A DNA stretch of 8,054 nt from SIG598 sp045538015 (GTDB lineage: Bacteria; Bacillota; Clostridia; Oscillospirales; Acutalibacteraceae). The stretch is taken from positions 1 through 8,054 of the forward strand of contig JAZSQO010000034.1 of assembly GCA_045538015.1 (NCBI GenBank). The letters are read 5' to 3'. The position numbers and the translations under genes are program-made. Shown here in pieces: positions 6,435 through 8,054 of the stretch (positions are counted from its first letter, which is position 1; each line of letters opens with the position of its first letter). The notes beneath the pieces are model-generated. The model searched no databases. It was not told where the DNA came from and saw only the letters and a list, made by a program, of their open reading frames with translations.

Positions 6435-6944
6435 ATGGATAATGAAATAAAAAAGGAAATGCTGCGTGCGGTCAAAAACGGGGATTTAGATGCCATTGAC
6501 AATTTAATAAACTCAAACGAAGAGTTATTAAATATTTCTCTCCCGATTGGGTCTTGGCTGCATATTGCAGCTGCCTGCGGGAATTATCATGCAGTGGAAT
6601 TCTTAATAAAAAGAGGAATTGATGTAAATATATACGGTAGTGCAGTAAACTGCAATGCTTTAAGAATTGCGGCGTTTGGAGGACACCTTGATATTGTAAA
6701 GCTGCTGCATAAAAACGGTTCACTTATAGATGTGAGCGAACCCAATAAAAATCCTTTGTTTGCGGCGATATCTTGCGGGCATACACATATTGTGAAATAT
6801 CTGGTGGAAACCGGAATGGATATTGCGGTTCATTATCAGATAGGGAGACTAAAAAAGGTAGATGCATATGAGTATGCGCGGCAATACGGCCAAACGGAAA
6901 TTGCAAATTACTTAAAGGGAAAATCAGAGCAAAGTCATGGCTGA
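6435..6944 (+). CDS. Ankyrin-repeat protein
   Basis: A 169-residue soluble protein built from ankyrin repeats: a capping helix pair at about 5-33, then repeats at about 39-65 (LHIAAACGNYHAVEFLIKRG), 72-100 (LRIAAFGGHLDIVKLLHKNG), 104-131 (LFAAISCGHTHIVKYLVETG) and a final partial repeat around 145-162 (AYEYARQYGQTEIANYL). No signal peptide or membrane segment. Ankyrin repeats mediate protein-protein binding; small ankyrin proteins next to Rhs genes are known immunity proteins in polymorphic toxin loci, and the Rhs remnant just upstream makes this plausible here. The ATG at 6435 follows AAAGG (6419-6423) at 11 bases; a TTG at 6414 in frame is less likely. The gene is clearly AT-richer than trkA-trkH, suggesting separate origin. 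Confidence 0.85.
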   Translation: MDNEIKKEMLRAVKNGDLDAIDNLINSNEELLNISLPIGSWLHIAAACGNYHAVEFLIKRGIDVNIYGSAVNCNALRIAAFGGHLDIVKLLHKNGSLIDVSEPNKNPLFAAISCGHTHIVKYLVETGMDIAVHYQIGRLKKVDAYEYARQYGQTEIANYLKGKSEQSHG

Positions 6945-6967
6945 ACGATATACCTCACGCGATATAA

Positions 6968-7010
6968 TTGAGGCACACTTCCTTGCGGAGTGTGCCTCAA
7001 AGCATTTTTT
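6968..7010 (+). terminator. Intrinsic terminator of the ankyrin gene
   Basis: A perfect 12-bp stem TTGAGGCACACT/AGTGTGCCTCAA (6968-6979 with 6989-7000), nine-base loop, is followed by AGCA and six T residues (7005-7010). It lies 23 bases after the ankyrin stop codon. The minus strand lacks a clear T run after the stem, so it is a weaker stop for the convergent DUF gene pair. Confidence 0.88.
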
Positions 7011-7027
7011 GGTTTTCCGGACAAGTC

Positions 7028-7519
7028 TCAGCAAATAAACACCGCGTTGTCATCTATGGAGCTTACAGCGATGACCCACCGGAATTTAGGGGAGAGGATG
7101 TAAAAATCCGAAAGACAGCCGCCGCATTCGCACAGAACGGCAAACAGCTCGTCGGCGTATCCCTCATAGACCCAGCCCTCCTCAAGCAGGAGGAAAAGCC
7201 GGGGTTCATCCTGCGGCACAGCCGATTTTATCGCGTCGAGATATCGCGGCCAGTCTCGGGTTCGGAAAAAGCAATCGATATGCCGCCTTTCCAGCCCGGG
7301 AGCAAACCGAAGGGCCCTGAACGAAAGAGAGCGACCGCTCGGTGAGCTTCCTCCGACGCAGAAGCGGGAGTTGAACCCGCGGATCACGCTTCGGTATTTC
7401 AGCTTTGAGTATTCACGGAACCGGGCGCGGTCTATGCCCCGCTCCTTGATCACATCTTCGATCTGGTCTCTTATCCGGTAACGGATGGGCTTTTCGGCGA
7501 TTTCAGTCTTGTGCTTCAT
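7028..7519 (-). CDS. Small DUF6756-like protein
   Basis: A 163-residue soluble protein with no signal peptide or membrane segment. The C-terminal half carries the block LLLEEGWVYEGYADEL, then CLSDFYILSPKFRWVIAVSS and a short hydrophobic end, which I associate from memory with the DUF6756 family of unknown function; this is pattern recognition, not a search. The N-terminal third is rich in Arg and Lys (RYRIRDQIEDVIKERGIDR). The ATG overlaps the stop codon of the upstream gene in ATGA, and GGAGGAGG lies about ten bases upstream, within that gene, so the two are translated together. Families of this sort are often found as cargo in immunity-gene clusters; that role here is inferred from the neighbourhood. 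Confidence 0.75.
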   Translation of the reverse strand: MKHKTEIAEKPIRYRIRDQIEDVIKERGIDRARFREYSKLKYRSVIRGFNSRFCVGGSSPSGRSLSFRALRFAPGLERRHIDCFFRTRDWPRYLDAIKSAVPQDEPRLFLLLEEGWVYEGYADELFAVLCECGGCLSDFYILSPKFRWVIAVSSIDDNAVFIC

Positions 7520-7851
7520 GGGTTCTCGTCCTCCTCCGGCGCCGCGCTCAGCTCACCGCCGTAGATGCCGCTGCTCCACACAAAGTCAAATTCCTGCCCG
7601 GAGATGACCCGCGCGAAAAAGCCTTCTCCGCACAGACCGGAGTTGAGGTCGTCCGCCGTCGGAACGGGAGTGATCTCTATCGCGCCGCGATACAGTTCGT
7701 CAGTGCTCCGCACATGACGGTCGGCAAAGACCTCGATAGCCCGGAGCGCGTATCGCCCGCGGCGCGTATCCACTTCGTAGAAGTACACCACCGGCATATC
7801 GTCGGCTTCGTACTTCATAAATACCTTCAGATATTCCATATGCTCCTTCAT
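7516..7851 (-). CDS. Small DUF6881-like protein
   Basis: A 111-residue soluble protein. The N-terminal pattern MEYLKVFMKYEADDMPVVYF, with YEVD, the YALRAIEVFADRHV strand and the late SGQEFDFVW segment, agrees with what I remember of the DUF6881 family, small alpha/beta proteins of unknown function often near secreted toxins. The ATG at 7851 is preferred because AGGAG (7864-7860) lies eight bases upstream; a second ATG four codons in is also possible. It is the first gene of a coupled pair with the DUF6756-like gene and starts 55 bases inside the right-hand repeat. No convincing -35/-10 pair was found between repeat and gene, so transcription might begin within or beyond the repeat. Confidence 0.78.
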   Translation of the reverse strand: MKEHMEYLKVFMKYEADDMPVVYFYEVDTRRGRYALRAIEVFADRHVRSTDELYRGAIEITPVPTADDLNSGLCGEGFFARVISGQEFDFVWSSGIYGGELSAAPEEDENP

Positions 7852-7906
7852 GCGAGCGGCTCCTTTCTGTTTCGGTTATTGGGCAATTTTCCTGTGCAGA
7901 GCTTAA

Positions 7907-8046
7907 GGCAATGCCGCATAATTCTAAGCGCGATATTGCGCAGTCAGATTTTTTGTCAGACGACACAAAAAGCGGAGCCAATACTTTTTGTATTGGCGAG
8001 CATTTTTGTGAAGTATGACGGAAAAGATGCAAGCAAGATCGTGCTT
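7907..8046 (-). repeat. Structured 140-bp interspersed repeat, right copy
   Basis: This is the inverted partner of the repeat at 1-140. Here the central hairpin is perfect: GCCAATAC (7977-7984), five T residues, GTATTGGC (7990-7997). The hexamer CTTAAG occurs at both edges (7902-7907 and 8044-8049), extended to GCTTAAG in both cases, which could be a target duplication or part of the element. In its own orientation it reads toward the DUF6881-like gene, as the left copy reads toward the XRE gene. Confidence 0.9.
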
Positions 8047-8054
8047 AAGTTCTA

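Noticed and set aside
6968..7345. 125-residue plus-strand frame after the ankyrin gene
   Set aside because: It would start inside the terminator stem and runs antisense to the DUF6756-like gene.

Overview
The window reads as a chromosomal segment of an anaerobic gut-type Firmicute, most likely a Clostridia member of the Oscillospiraceae/Ruminococcaceae kind. This is inferred from strong GGAGG ribosome binding sites, sigma-A type promoters, the mix of protein families, and a GC-rich housekeeping half next to an AT-richer accessory half. No rRNA, tRNA, CRISPR array, transposase, integrase or plasmid gene was seen.

Layout. Bases 1-140 and 7907-8046 are two inverted copies of one 140-bp structured repeat, about 93% identical with no gaps; they frame the whole window. 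Just inside the left copy is an XRE-type regulator with a zinc-ribbon segment (226-885, +). It converges on a minus-strand pair, a short-chain dehydrogenase (1401-2132) overlapping a VanZ-like membrane protein (928-1404), and a bidirectional terminator sits at the convergence. The dehydrogenase diverges from a canonical potassium-uptake operon, trkA-trkH (2365-5209, +), across a 232-bp intergenic region with a promoter on each strand. The operon ends at a perfect 13-bp terminator hairpin.

From about 5270 to 7900 the content becomes accessory. A membrane-anchored protein of unknown family (5454-6167, +) with propeller-like strand repeats is followed by a truncated Rhs/YD-repeat fragment (about 6189-6389), then by an ankyrin-repeat protein (6435-6944, +) with a strong terminator. 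Converging from the right is a translationally coupled pair of small proteins (7516-7851 and 7028-7519, -) that I associate, from memory, with DUF6881 and DUF6756. An Rhs relic among several small unrelated ORFs, one of them ankyrin and two of DUF type, looks like a decayed polymorphic-toxin locus with orphan immunity genes. That reading is inference: no intact toxin is present.

How the genes work together. TrkA gates the TrkH potassium channel at the membrane and the two are co-transcribed. The dehydrogenase and VanZ genes are a coupled pair of unknown joint purpose. The XRE protein may regulate itself through an inverted repeat in its own promoter. The most unusual points are the pair of inverted structured repeats, each lying 5' of the inward-reading gene next to it; a promoter-like 29-bp motif (TTGATT-N17-TACAAT) that occurs twice, once inside the Rhs relic and once upstream of the unknown membrane-protein gene; and the eroded glycine motifs in both nucleotide-binding halves of TrkA.
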